A stretch of DNA of 34,657 bases, taken from an uncultured Mesorhizobium sp. (GTDB taxonomy: Bacteria > Pseudomonadota > Alphaproteobacteria > Rhizobiales > Rhizobiaceae). The notes under the pieces were generated by a model. The model was not told the origin of the DNA, searched no databases, and saw only the letters and a program-made list of their open reading frames with translations. The position numbers were made by a program, and so were the translations under genes. This document shows, piece by piece, positions 1-8,198 of this stretch (the stretch's first letter is position 1; each line of letters opens with the position of its first letter). The stretch lies in contig CALFXR010000076.1 of the NCBI GenBank assembly GCA_937958475.1, positions 1 to 34,657 on the forward strand. The letters run 5' to 3'.

Positions 1-55
1 GAGTGCTGCCCTCCGAAGGCAGAGGTCACAGGTTCGAATCCTGTCGGGTGCGCCA
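1..55 (+). tRNA. tRNA-Arg (CCG), 3' portion
   Basis: The left edge of the window cuts into a tRNA. The visible part holds the anticodon stem CTGCC/GGCAG around the seven-base loop CTCCGAA, which gives anticodon CCG (arginine, codon CGG). It also holds the T-arm ACAGG-TTCGAAT-CCTGT, the 3' acceptor strand CGGGTGC, discriminator G and an encoded CCA. The acceptor 5' strand and D-arm lie outside the window, so the gene is incomplete here only because of the window edge. The TTCGAAT T-loop is canonical. Confidence 0.93.
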
Positions 56-154
56 CTTCGGTTCAGATGCACGAACCGCGATCATTACCGGCGTTCCAGC
101 ACCGGCGTTCGATTTTGCATTGCACAATCGCGCGCGGCGAATGAGATTGCGCCC

Positions 155-754
155 ATGGCGGCATCCGCACTCAAGATACTCGTCATCGACGAGAACCGAA
201 TTCGCGCGGCCGTCATCGAGGCCGGGCTGCGCGAAGCCGGTCACGAGCGCGTGACGGTGATCGAGGACGTGACCGGGATCGCCCGCCGCATTGCCGAGAT
301 CGAGCCGGACGTCATCGTCATCGACCTCGGCAACCCCAACCGCGACATGCTGGAATCGATGTTCCAGCTGTCGCGCGCGGTGAAGCGGCCGATCGCCATG
401 TTCGTCGACCGCTCCGACACCCAATCCATCGAGGCCTCCGTAGAGGCCGGCGTGTCGGCCTATGTGATCGACGGGCTGCGCAAGGAACGCGTGAAACCGA
501 TCCTGGAAATGGCGATCAGCCGCTTCAATGCCTTCTCGCGCATGGCGCGCGAACTGGAGGAAGTGCGCGACGAACTGGAGAACCGCAAGGTCGTCGACCG
601 CGCGAAGGGCATCCTCATGAAATCGCGCGGACTGTCGGAGGCCGACGCCTACGCCCTGCTGCGCAAGACCGCGATGAACCAGAACCGCAAGCTGGCCGAT
701 GTGGCGCAAAGCCTGGTCACGGCCGCGGACTTGCTTGGGCCCGGAGGGCTTTGA
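155..754 (+). CDS. nasT: NasT-type ANTAR response regulator / transcription antiterminator
   Basis: The 199-residue product has the two-part layout of NasT/AmiR. A receiver-like domain covers about residues 7-125 (start LKILVIDENR, acceptor-position aspartate near residue 57 in VIVIDLGN). A helical ANTAR RNA-binding domain covers about 137-195, with the typical stretch VDRAKGILMKSRGLSE followed by ADAYALLRKTAM. Established role of the family: in nitrate or nitrite NasT is released from NasS and binds a two-hairpin leader RNA to prevent termination ahead of nitrate assimilation genes. Here the expected target RNA is found 1.4 kb downstream, before nrtA. The gene sits 1 bp ahead of nasS, so the two are almost certainly co-transcribed. 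The start is preceded by only a weak Shine-Dalgarno sequence but matches the family's N-terminus. Confidence 0.93.
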   Translation: MAASALKILVIDENRIRAAVIEAGLREAGHERVTVIEDVTGIARRIAEIEPDVIVIDLGNPNRDMLESMFQLSRAVKRPIAMFVDRSDTQSIEASVEAGVSAYVIDGLRKERVKPILEMAISRFNAFSRMARELEEVRDELENRKVVDRAKGILMKSRGLSEADAYALLRKTAMNQNRKLADVAQSLVTAADLLGPGGL

Positions 755-755
755 G

Positions 756-1994
756 ATGGCGGAACATGTGATCAATGCGGGCTTCATGCCGCTTTTCGAC
801 AGCGCGATCCTGATTGCCGCGCGCGAAATCGGCTTCGCCCGGAAGGAAGGCGTCGAACTCACGCTGTCGCGCGAAACGTCCTGGGCCAACATCCGCGACC
901 GCATCGCGATCGGCCATTTCGACGTCGCGCACATGCTGGGGCCGATGCCGCTCGCCTGCAATCTCGGCCTGAGTCCGCTCGCATCGGACATGATCGTCCC
1001 GTTCTCGATGGGCCTGGGCGGAAACTGCGTGACCGTCTCCAATTCCGTCTGGCAGGGAATGGTCGAGCACGGTGCATTTCCCGACATCGACCCGACCCGC
1101 AACGGCGCGGCCCTGCGCCAGTTCATCCGCGCGCGCAGTGCGACCGGTCGGCCTCCGCTGCGTTTCGCCGTCACGCATCCGCACTCGGGACACAATTACG
1201 AACTGCGCTACTGGCTGGCAGGCTGCGGCATCGATCCGGGAAGCGAGACGGAAATCGTCATCGTGCCGCCGCCCTTCATGGCAGACGCCCTCGCCGCCGG
1301 CCGCATCGACGGCTATTGCGTCGGCGAGCCGTGGAACAGCGTTTCGGTGGTGGCGGGCACGGGCCACATCGCTACCGTCAAGGCCGCGATCTGGCGCAAC
1401 AGCCCGGAAAAGGTGCTCGGCGTCCGCAAGAAATGGTCCGAGCAGCAGCCGGAGGCGCTCTCCGCCCTGCTGCGCGCGCTGCACCAGGCCGCCCGCTGGT
1501 GCCAGGCCCCGTCCAACCATCCGCAACTCACCGCGCTGATGAGCCAGCCGGCCTATCTCGGCCAGCCGGCATCGATCCAGATTCGCGCCCTGACCGGCCG
1601 CCTCGATCCGGGCAACGGCGTCGAGCGAAAGGTCGACGACTTCTTCCTGCCGTTCGACAAGGCGGCGAACTTCCCGTGGAAGAGCCACGCGCTGTGGTTC
1701 TACACGCAGATGGTTCGCTGGGGGGACGTTCAGCACACCCCCCGGAACCGCGCGATCGCGCTCGACTGCTACCGCCCCGACCTCTATCGCGCGGCGCTGA
1801 AGCCGCTCGGCGTGGCGCTGCCCGGGGCCAATTCGAAGGTGGAGGGCGCGCTGACCGTAGCCACGCCCGTCGGCTCGGCCGGCGCCAGCCTGACGCTCGG
1901 CCCCGACGGCTTCTTCGACGGCCGCATCTTCGACCCCGATGCGCTGGACGTCTATATCGGCAGCCAGGCGGGCCCGGGATCGACTCGTCCCTGA
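756..1994 (+). CDS. nasS: NasS nitrate sensor, NrtA-like, cytoplasmic
   Basis: The 412-residue product resembles the nitrate-binding protein NrtA but has no signal peptide: it begins directly with MAEHVINAGFMPLFDSA. It shares the NrtA-type motifs RYWLAGCGIDPG, IVIVPPPFMADAL and YCVGEPWNSVSV with the true NrtA encoded at 2327-3634. The lack of export signal and the position 1 bp after nasT identify it as NasS. In the known system NasS holds NasT inactive by protein-protein contact and releases it on binding nitrate or nitrite. I chose the ATG at 756 because GGAGGG lies about 9 bases upstream and because it follows the nasT stop. An open frame extends further upstream into nasT and is not needed. 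Confidence 0.92.
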   Translation: MAEHVINAGFMPLFDSAILIAAREIGFARKEGVELTLSRETSWANIRDRIAIGHFDVAHMLGPMPLACNLGLSPLASDMIVPFSMGLGGNCVTVSNSVWQGMVEHGAFPDIDPTRNGAALRQFIRARSATGRPPLRFAVTHPHSGHNYELRYWLAGCGIDPGSETEIVIVPPPFMADALAAGRIDGYCVGEPWNSVSVVAGTGHIATVKAAIWRNSPEKVLGVRKKWSEQQPEALSALLRALHQAARWCQAPSNHPQLTALMSQPAYLGQPASIQIRALTGRLDPGNGVERKVDDFFLPFDKAANFPWKSHALWFYTQMVRWGDVQHTPRNRAIALDCYRPDLYRAALKPLGVALPGANSKVEGALTVATPVGSAGASLTLGPDGFFDGRIFDPDALDVYIGSQAGPGSTRP

Positions 1995-2132
1995 TCGAAG
2001 CGACGCTTGCGTATTTATTGTGCATTGCAGCAGGCGAGCCTGCCTGCCGAACGCACAGCGCCGAATCTCCATCGCCACGCGCGAATCTCCCCAAAGCGTT
2101 GATCTCAATAGATCTCCGGTTTCTTCCTGAAG

Positions 2133-2150
2133 TTGGCACGGCACGTGCAT
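2133..2150 (+). promoter_or_regulatory. sigma-54 (-24/-12) promoter of the nrt-nir-nas operon
   Basis: TTGGCACGGCACGTGCAT matches the sigma-54 consensus TGGCACG-N4-TTGCA with one change. The invariant GG (2135-2136) and GC (2147-2148) are exactly 10 bases apart. Transcription would begin near 2160, upstream of the hairpin leader. This implies activation by an NtrC-type enhancer-binding protein, linking the operon to nitrogen limitation, with NasT/NasS adding nitrate control. No clear NtrC palindrome was found in the preceding 140 bp. Confidence 0.82.
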
Positions 2151-2183
2151 AACCATTGGCGAGGCCCTTGCGGCCACGAGTTT

Positions 2184-2219
2184 GGTGTCCAATGGCGGGC
2201 ACCCCCAGGCAAAGCTGCC
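2184..2219 (+). ncRNA. ANTAR-target RNA leader (two hexaloop hairpins)
   Basis: Hairpin P1 pairs GGTGTCC (2184-2190) with GGGCACC (2197-2203) around the hexaloop AATGGC. Hairpin P2 pairs GGC (2208-2210) with GCC (2217-2219) around the hexaloop AAAGCT. Both loops have A at position 1 and G at position 4, the signature of RNAs bound by ANTAR proteins. The loop and 3' arm of P2 are also the 5' arm of the downstream terminator, so P2 and the terminator exclude each other. This is the arrangement expected for NasT antitermination. The P2 stem is short (3 pairs), so its stability depends on bound protein. Confidence 0.83.
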
Positions 2220-2283
2220 GATCAGATTGCGCGATCCCGGATGGACGGATCGCGCGGGTCTGGCCGGCAGCTTTTTTCTTTTT
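2211..2283 (+). terminator. Intrinsic terminator in the nas leader, regulated by antitermination
   Basis: AAAGCTGCCG (2211-2220) pairs with CGGCAGCTTT (2265-2274). Inside it GCGCGATCC (2229-2237) pairs with GGATCGCGC (2247-2255), with partial pairing in between, giving one long hairpin. It is followed by a T-rich run (TTTTTTCTTTTT, 2272-2283). It ends 43 bases before the nrtA start codon and no gene ends just upstream, so it is an attenuator rather than an end-of-operon terminator. Confidence 0.86.
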
Positions 2284-2326
2284 GGCGACAGGCCGGCACC
2301 CATGCCGGCGGCAACCGGAGACAGAG

Positions 2327-3634
2327 ATGAGCGACACGACGGCCACGAAATCCAGCTTCCGTTCTCACCGCCGCGACTTCCTGAAAGGCGCGGCCGCCAC
2401 GGCCGCGCTGCTCGGCGCCGCCAGGGCGCTGCTGCCCTATGGCGCCCATGCGGCCCCGGCGGCGCCGGAAGTGACCGGCGCGAAGCTTGGCTTCATCGCG
2501 CTGACCGACGCCGGCCCGCTCTTCGTCGCCAAGGAGAAGGGCATCTTCGAGAAATACGGCATGCCTGACGTCGAGGTGCTCAAGCAGTCCTCCTGGGGTA
2601 CGACGCGCGACAATCTCGTGCTGGGGTCGGCCGGCAACGGCATCGACGGCGCCCACATCCTCACGCCCATGCCCTATCTCATCTCGTCGGGCGCGATGAC
2701 CCAGAACAACCAGCCGACGCCGATGATGATCCTCGCCCGTCTCAACGTGGCTGGCCAGTGCATCTCCGTGGGCCAGGAATATGCCGACCTCAAGCTCGGC
2801 ACGGACGCCACGCCGTTCAAGGCGGCTCTCGAAGCGAAGAAGGCGTCCGGCAAGGAGGTCAAGGCGGCGATGACCTTCCCGGGCGGCACGCATGACCTGT
2901 GGATCCGCTACTGGCTGGCCGCGGGCGGCATCGATCCCAACACCGACATCCAGACGATCGTCGTTCCGCCGGCCCAGATGGTGGCGAACATGAAGGTCGG
3001 CACGATGGACTGCTTCTGCGTGTGCGAGCCGTGGAACGAGCAGCTGAAGAACCAGCAGATCGGCTACACCGCGCTGACCACGGGCGAACTCTGGGACAAG
3101 CATCCGGAGAAGTCCTTCGCCATGCGCGCCGACTTCGTCGAAAGGTACCCGAACGCCACCAAGGCGCTGCTCATGGCGGTCATGGAGGCGCAGATGTGGT
3201 GCGAGAAGATGGAGAACAAGGAAGAGCTCGCCCAGATCTGCGCCAGGCGCAACTGGATCAACGCCCCGATCAGCGACGTCGTCGAGCGCATGAAGGGCAA
3301 CTTCGACTACGGCAACGGCAAGGTCGTCGCGAACAGCCCCTTCATCATGCACTACTGGGACCACCACGCGTCCTACCCTTTCCGCAGCCACGAACAGTGG
3401 TTCCTGACCGAGGACATCCGCTGGGGCTACCTGCCCGAGACCACCGACACGAAGGCGCTGATCGACCAGGTCAACCGCGAGGATCTGTGGCGCGAGGCAG
3501 CAACGGCGCTGGGCGTGACCGGACTCCCGGAAGGCACCTCGCGCGGCAAGGAGACCTTCTTCGACGGCAAGGTCTTCGATCCCGAAAATCCGGCGGCCTA
3601 CCTCGAGAGCCTCAGTATCAAGCGCATGGTCTGA
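2327..3634 (+). CDS. nrtA: Nitrate ABC transporter substrate-binding protein
   Basis: The 435-residue periplasmic nitrate/nitrite-binding protein has a twin-arginine-type signal (HRRDFLKG followed by a hydrophobic Ala/Leu segment, residues about 14-45). The mature domain starts with GFIALTDAGPLFVAKEKG and carries the family motifs RYWLAAGGIDPN, TIVVPPAQMVANM and CVCEPWNEQ. I chose the ATG at 2327 because GGAG lies 6 bases upstream and the TAT signal follows at once; the frame is open further upstream only through the leader hairpins. It is the first gene behind the sigma-54 promoter and ANTAR attenuator, and delivers nitrate to the NrtB/NrtC importer encoded next. Confidence 0.93.
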   Translation: MSDTTATKSSFRSHRRDFLKGAAATAALLGAARALLPYGAHAAPAAPEVTGAKLGFIALTDAGPLFVAKEKGIFEKYGMPDVEVLKQSSWGTTRDNLVLGSAGNGIDGAHILTPMPYLISSGAMTQNNQPTPMMILARLNVAGQCISVGQEYADLKLGTDATPFKAALEAKKASGKEVKAAMTFPGGTHDLWIRYWLAAGGIDPNTDIQTIVVPPAQMVANMKVGTMDCFCVCEPWNEQLKNQQIGYTALTTGELWDKHPEKSFAMRADFVERYPNATKALLMAVMEAQMWCEKMENKEELAQICARRNWINAPISDVVERMKGNFDYGNGKVVANSPFIMHYWDHHASYPFRSHEQWFLTEDIRWGYLPETTDTKALIDQVNREDLWREAATALGVTGLPEGTSRGKETFFDGKVFDPENPAAYLESLSIKRMV

Positions 3635-3641
3635 TGCGCGC

Positions 3642-3665
3642 GGGGCGGCCGCGCGCGGCTGCCCC
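3642..3665 (+). other. Intercistronic hairpin nrtA-nrtB
   Basis: GGGGCGGCC (3642-3650) pairs with GGCTGCCCC (3657-3665) around loop GCGCGC, a 9-bp stem with one G-U pair and no T-run. Such hairpins after binding-protein genes commonly stabilise the upstream mRNA or reduce read-through, so that more binding protein than permease is made. The role here is inferred. Confidence 0.6.
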
Positions 3666-3695
3666 GGTCCCCTCTCTGATCGGAAGGAACACGAC

Positions 3696-4592
3696 ATGAC
3701 AGCCACCGCCGCCAAGACGATGCCGGCTCCGGTCAGGCAGGCCCGCCCGGCAGCCCAGGTGCTCGCGCTGCCGCTCCGCAAGCAGGCATTCTCGGACAGG
3801 ATCTTTCGCGCGGGGCGCGAGCTGGCATTCCAGCTCGTCCCGCCGTTGATCACCCTGGCACTGCTGATCGGCCTGTGGGAACTGCTCTGCTCCAGCCCGA
3901 CCGCGTCGCTTCCGCCTCCCTCGCGGGTGGTGACGGATACCTGGGAGCTGATCGTCAATCCGCTCTACGACAATGGTGGCAATGACAAGGGCATGGCCTG
4001 GCAGATCTATGCCAGCTTGAAGCGCGTGGCGCTGGGCTATATGCTGGCCGCCGTCGCCGGCATCGCGCTCGGCGTTCTGGTCGGCCAGTCGAGCCTTGCC
4101 ATGCGCGGCCTCGACCCGATCTTCCAGGTCCTGCGCACGGTGCCGCCCCTGGCCTGGCTGCCTCTCTCCCTGGCGGCGTTCCGCGACGGCGAGCCTTCGG
4201 CGATCTTCGTCATCTTCATCACCGCGATCTGGCCGATCATCATCAACACGGCGGTCGGCATCAGGAACATTCCCGCCGACTACCGCAATGTGGCGCGCGT
4301 GCTCAGGCTCAACGGCTTCGAGTATTTCCACCGCATCATGCTGCCGGCGGCGGCCCCCTACATCTTCACCGGTCTGCGCATCGGCATCGGCCTGTCCTGG
4401 CTGGCGATCGTGGCTGCCGAGATGCTGATCGGCGGCGTCGGCATAGGCTTCTTCATCTGGGACGCGTGGAACTCGTCCCTCATCAGCGACATCATTCTGG
4501 CCCTCATCTATGTCGGCCTGGTCGGCTTCGTGCTCGACAGGATCGTCGCCTTCATCGGTAACCGCGTCACCCGCGGCACGGCCGCGTCCTGA
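3696..4592 (+). CDS. nrtB: Nitrate ABC transporter permease
   Basis: The 298-residue inner-membrane permease belongs to the NrtB/SsuC/TauC group. Hydrophobic segments begin around residue 48 (LITLALLIGLWELL), and the cytoplasmic EAA loop lies around residue 200-215 (VARVLRLNGFEYFHRIMLPA), where the ATPase docks. A glycine-rich segment (GIGLSWLAIVAAEML, GVGIGFFIWDA) follows, as is usual for nitrate permeases. A ribosome binding site (GGAAGGAA) precedes the ATG. It lies 61 bp after nrtA and 11 bp before the ATPase gene, in one operon. Confidence 0.92.
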   Translation: MTATAAKTMPAPVRQARPAAQVLALPLRKQAFSDRIFRAGRELAFQLVPPLITLALLIGLWELLCSSPTASLPPPSRVVTDTWELIVNPLYDNGGNDKGMAWQIYASLKRVALGYMLAAVAGIALGVLVGQSSLAMRGLDPIFQVLRTVPPLAWLPLSLAAFRDGEPSAIFVIFITAIWPIIINTAVGIRNIPADYRNVARVLRLNGFEYFHRIMLPAAAPYIFTGLRIGIGLSWLAIVAAEMLIGGVGIGFFIWDAWNSSLISDIILALIYVGLVGFVLDRIVAFIGNRVTRGTAAS

Positions 4593-4603
4593 GGAGCACG
4601 ATC

Positions 4604-5404
4604 ATGGCGAACCACTATCTTTCGATCGAGCAGATCGGAAAAAGCTTCTCGCGCGGTGCAGCCGCCACGGAAGTGCTTCGCGACGTCAGCCTGTCGGTCG
4701 CGCGCGGCGAGTTCATTTCGCTCATCGGCCATTCGGGCTGCGGCAAGTCCACGCTTCTCAACATCGTGGCGGGGCTCACCCCCGCCTCGACGGGCGCGGT
4801 GCTGCTGGATGGCAAGGCGGTCGACGAGCCGGGCCCCGACCGGGCGGTGGTGTTCCAGAACCACTCCCTCCTGCCCTGGCTGACGGTCTACGAGAACGTG
4901 GCGCTGGCGGTGAACAAGGTGTTCGGCGGCAGGAAATCCGCCGCCGAACGCAGGCAATGGACGATGTACAATCTCGAACTCGTCCACATAGGCCACGCAC
5001 GCGACAAGCGGCCGTCCGAAATCTCGGGCGGGATGAAGCAGCGCGTCGGCATCGCCCGCGCGTTGGCGATGGAGCCCAAGGTTCTATTGCTGGACGAGCC
5101 GTTCGGCGCGCTCGACGCGCTGACGCGGGCTCATCTGCAGGACCAGGTCATGCAGATCCACGCGACGCTCGGCAACACGGTGCTGATGATCACGCATGAC
5201 GTCGACGAGGCGGTGCTGCTCTCCGACCGCATCGTGATGATGACCAACGGCCCGGCCGCGACGATCGGCGAGGTGCTGGATGTGCCGCTGGCCCGGCCGC
5301 GCGACCGCATCACCCTGGCGTCGGACCGCACCTACCTCAAATCCCGCGAAGCCGTGCTCAAGTTCCTCTACGAGCGCCACCGCTTCGTGGAAGCGGCGGA
5401 GTAG
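4604..5404 (+). CDS. nrtC: Nitrate ABC transporter ATP-binding protein
   Basis: The 266-residue cytoplasmic ATPase is the energy-coupling subunit of the nitrate importer. It shows Walker A GHSGCGKST (about residues 46-54), the Q-loop region VVFQNHSLLPWLTVYENV, signature SGGMKQRVGIARAL and Walker B LLLDEPFGALDALTR. It has one ATPase domain and lacks the NrtA-like C-terminal regulatory extension of cyanobacterial NrtC, so it corresponds structurally to NrtD; in rhizobial operons the single gene is usually named nrtC. Specificity for nitrate is inferred from the operon, since sequence alone cannot separate it from sulfonate or bicarbonate ATPases. Confidence 0.88.
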   Translation: MANHYLSIEQIGKSFSRGAAATEVLRDVSLSVARGEFISLIGHSGCGKSTLLNIVAGLTPASTGAVLLDGKAVDEPGPDRAVVFQNHSLLPWLTVYENVALAVNKVFGGRKSAAERRQWTMYNLELVHIGHARDKRPSEISGGMKQRVGIARALAMEPKVLLLDEPFGALDALTRAHLQDQVMQIHATLGNTVLMITHDVDEAVLLSDRIVMMTNGPAATIGEVLDVPLARPRDRITLASDRTYLKSREAVLKFLYERHRFVEAAE

Positions 5405-5408
5405 GCCG

Positions 5409-7859
5409 ATGGCGCGGAAACTCGTCATCATCGGCAACGGCATGGCGCCGGGCCGCATGCTGGAACATCTCTTCGAGGCCGCTCCGGGTCGCTTCGAGGT
5501 CACGATCTTCAACGCCGAACCGCGCGTGAACTACGACCGCATCATGCTGTCGCCGGTCCTGTCGGGCGAGAAGAGCTATGACGACATCGTCATCCACGGC
5601 GATGGCTGGTACATCCAGAACGGCGTGACGCTCTACAAGGGCCACCGTGTCGTCGCGATCGACCGCGCCGCCAGGACGGTCACATCCGACCAGGGCGTCA
5701 CGGAGGGCTATGACCGGCTGGTCATCGCCACCGGCTCCGTGCCCTTCATCATTCCGGTGCCCGGCGCCAACCTTCCGGGCGTCATCACCTATCGCGACCT
5801 CGACGACGTCAACGCCATGCTGCTAGCGGCCCAGTCGCGGCAGAGGGCGGTCGTCATCGGCGGCGGCCTCCTCGGGCTCGAGGCAGCGGCAGGCCTCGGC
5901 GCGCGCGGCATGGACGTCACGGTCATCCACGTCATGCCGACGCTGATGGAACGCCAGCTCGATCCGGCGGCCGGCTACCTGCTCCAGAAGGCCATCGAGG
6001 CGCGCGGCATCAAGGTGCTGACCAAGGCCAGCACGAAGGCGATCGTCGGTGACGGCAAGGCCGAGGGCGTCGAACTCGCAGACGGCACGATCGTGCCGGC
6101 CACGCTCGTCGTCATGGCGGTGGGTATCAGGCCGAATGCCGTGCTGGCGAGAGATGCGGGGCTTTCGGTCAACCGCGGCATCGTCACCGACGACCGCATG
6201 GCGACGGACGATCCCAACATCCTGTCGATCGGCGAATGCGCCGAGGTCGGCGGCAATGTCTACGGTCTCGTCGCGCCGCTCTACCAGATGGCGCGCGTTG
6301 CCGCCGCGGCACTTGTCGGCCCTGGCGACGTCCGCTTCGTCCACGCCGACACGCCGACCAAGCTGAAGGTCACCGGCATCGACCTCTATTCGGTGGGCGA
6401 CTTCGCCGTCGGCGACGATCGTGAGGAGATCGTGCTGCGTGACGCCTCGGCCGGCATCTACAAGCGGGTCGTCCTGCGCGACAACCGCATCATCGGCACG
6501 GTGCTCTACGGCGAGACGTCGGACGGCGCGTGGTTCGCCGACCTGCAGAAGAAGCAGGCCGACATTGCGGAGATGCGCGATACCCTGATCTTTGGCCAGG
6601 CGTTCCAGGGAGGTGCCGCCGCGGACCCTCTGGCGGCCGTTGCGGCCTTGGCGGATGACGCCGAGATCTGCGGCTGCAACGGCGTCTGCAAGGGCAAGAT
6701 CGTAACGGCAATCACCTCGAAGGGCCTGACGGCGCTCGACGACGTGCGCGCCCACACCAAGGCCTCGGCCTCCTGCGGCACCTGCACCGGGCTGGTCGAG
6801 AAGCTCATGGTGTTGACTCTGGGGGACGCATACAACCCCGCCGCCGTCCAGCCCATGTGTTCCTGCACCTCGCTCGGCCATGACGAGGTGCGCCGGCTGA
6901 TCAAGGCCAAGGGCCTCAAGACCATCCCGGCCGTGATGCAGGAACTGGAGTGGAAGACCTCCTGCGGCTGCGCCAAGTGCCGCCCGGCGCTCAACTACTA
7001 CCTCGTCTGCGACTGGCCTGACGAATATGCGGACGATTACCAGTCGCGCTTCGTCAACGAGCGCGTCCACGCCAACATCCAGAAGGACGGCACCTATTCG
7101 GTCGTGCCCCGGATGTGGGGCGGCGTGACGTCCGCTCAGGAACTGCGCGCAATCGCCGACGTGGTCGACAAGTTCGCGATCCCCGCCGTCAAGGTGACCG
7201 GCGGACAGCGCATCGACATGCTGGGCATCCGCAAGGAGGACCTGCCCGGCGTCTGGTCCGACCTCCAGAAGGCCGGCTTTGTCTCCGGTCACGCCTATGC
7301 CAAGGGCCTTCGCACGGTGAAGACCTGCGTCGGCACCGACTGGTGCCGCTTCGGCACGCAGGACTCGACCGGCCTCGGCATCCGCATCGAGAAGTTCATG
7401 TGGGGGTCGTGGACGCCGGCCAAGGTCAAGATGGCGGTGTCGGGCTGCCCGCGAAACTGCGCGGAGGCGACCTGCAAGGATGTCGGCGTGATCTGCGTCG
7501 ATTCCGGGTTCGAGGTCCATTTCGCCGGTGCTGCCGGCCTCGACATCAAGGGCACCGAAGTGCTCGGCCTCGTGAAGACCGAAGACGAGGCGCTTGAGGT
7601 CATCGTGGCGCTCACGCAGATGTACCGCGAGCAGGGCCGCTACCTCGAACGCATCTACAAATGGGCGAAGCGCATCGGCGTGGACGAGATCCGGCGCCAG
7701 ATCCTCGATGATGGCGAGCGCCGCCGCGCCTACTACGACCGCTTCGTTTTCTCGCAGTCGTTCGCGCAGGTGGATCCGTGGGCGGAGCGCGTCTCCGGCA
7801 AGGACAAGCACGAGTTCCGGCCCATCGCGACGATCGGCTATGCGGAGGCTGCGGAGTGA
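5409..7859 (+). CDS. nirB: NADH-dependent assimilatory nitrite reductase, large subunit
   Basis: The 816-residue product reduces nitrite to ammonium with six electrons from NAD(P)H. The N-terminal half is a pyridine-nucleotide/FAD oxidoreductase (LVIIGNGMAPGRMLEHL; second nucleotide fold at about residue 145, AVVIGGGLLGLEAAAG). Two BFD-like [2Fe-2S] segments follow (CGCNGVCKG to CGTCTG, and CSC to CGCAKC). The siroheme/[4Fe-4S] domain has ligands in CVGTDWC (C640, C646) and CPRNC (C680, C684). The length is near the family norm of about 820-850. I chose the ATG at 5409, 4 bp after the ATPase stop, because the nucleotide-binding strand begins immediately. The gene overlaps nirD by one base. 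Confidence 0.95.
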   Translation: MARKLVIIGNGMAPGRMLEHLFEAAPGRFEVTIFNAEPRVNYDRIMLSPVLSGEKSYDDIVIHGDGWYIQNGVTLYKGHRVVAIDRAARTVTSDQGVTEGYDRLVIATGSVPFIIPVPGANLPGVITYRDLDDVNAMLLAAQSRQRAVVIGGGLLGLEAAAGLGARGMDVTVIHVMPTLMERQLDPAAGYLLQKAIEARGIKVLTKASTKAIVGDGKAEGVELADGTIVPATLVVMAVGIRPNAVLARDAGLSVNRGIVTDDRMATDDPNILSIGECAEVGGNVYGLVAPLYQMARVAAAALVGPGDVRFVHADTPTKLKVTGIDLYSVGDFAVGDDREEIVLRDASAGIYKRVVLRDNRIIGTVLYGETSDGAWFADLQKKQADIAEMRDTLIFGQAFQGGAAADPLAAVAALADDAEICGCNGVCKGKIVTAITSKGLTALDDVRAHTKASASCGTCTGLVEKLMVLTLGDAYNPAAVQPMCSCTSLGHDEVRRLIKAKGLKTIPAVMQELEWKTSCGCAKCRPALNYYLVCDWPDEYADDYQSRFVNERVHANIQKDGTYSVVPRMWGGVTSAQELRAIADVVDKFAIPAVKVTGGQRIDMLGIRKEDLPGVWSDLQKAGFVSGHAYAKGLRTVKTCVGTDWCRFGTQDSTGLGIRIEKFMWGSWTPAKVKMAVSGCPRNCAEATCKDVGVICVDSGFEVHFAGAAGLDIKGTEVLGLVKTEDEALEVIVALTQMYREQGRYLERIYKWAKRIGVDEIRRQILDDGERRRAYYDRFVFSQSFAQVDPWAERVSGKDKHEFRPIATIGYAEAAE

Positions 7860-8188
7860 TGTGGCATGAGATCGGCCTGTTGGCGGACATACCCCGGCGC
7901 GGCGCGCGCTGCGTGACGACGCCGCAAGGACGCATAGCCGTGTTCCGGACGGCGGAGGACCGCGTTTTCGCACTGATGAATCGTTGTCCGCACAGGGGCG
8001 GGCCGCTCAGCGAAGGCATCGTGCACGGGAATTCGGTGACCTGTCCGCTGCACAACTGGGTCATCTCGCTGGAGACCGGTGCGGCGTTGGGCGCCGACGA
8101 GGGCTCGACGCCCGCCATTCCGGTCCGCATCGTCGACGGGCGGGTCGCGATCCGGCTCGACGAATCACACCGCATCGCCGCCGAATAG
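7859..8188 (+). CDS. nirD: Nitrite reductase small subunit (Rieske-type)
   Basis: The 109-residue partner of NirB has a Rieske [2Fe-2S] pattern: CPHRGGPLSEG supplies Cys-x-His and CPLHNW supplies Cys-x2-His, separated by the usual short stretch. Many enterobacterial NirD proteins lack these ligands; here all four are present, so it could carry a cluster. The start ATG shares its A with the nirB TGA stop (ATGTGG within GTGATGTGG), which indicates translational coupling. A 10-bp gap with a strong Shine-Dalgarno separates it from the small ORF downstream. Confidence 0.93.
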   Translation: MWHEIGLLADIPRRGARCVTTPQGRIAVFRTAEDRVFALMNRCPHRGGPLSEGIVHGNSVTCPLHNWVISLETGAALGADEGSTPAIPVRIVDGRVAIRLDESHRIAAE

Positions 8189-8198
8189 GAGGACGCGC

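Noticed and set aside
1..154. tRNA-Arg 3' end as an integration site for a genomic island
   Set aside because: No integrase follows and no repeat of the tRNA 3' end was noticed elsewhere in the window; the genes next to it are core nitrate assimilation.
15..254. Small plus-strand open frame starting inside the tRNA
   Set aside because: It overlaps the tRNA and the nasT start, with no ribosome binding site and no recognisable content.
2018..2029. NtrC-like site TTGTGCATTGCA, resembling the reverse complement of TTGCATTGCACAA at 115-127
   Set aside because: Each has only one good NtrC-type half-site and the spacing does not fit the GCAC-N-GTGC palindrome; too weak to annotate.
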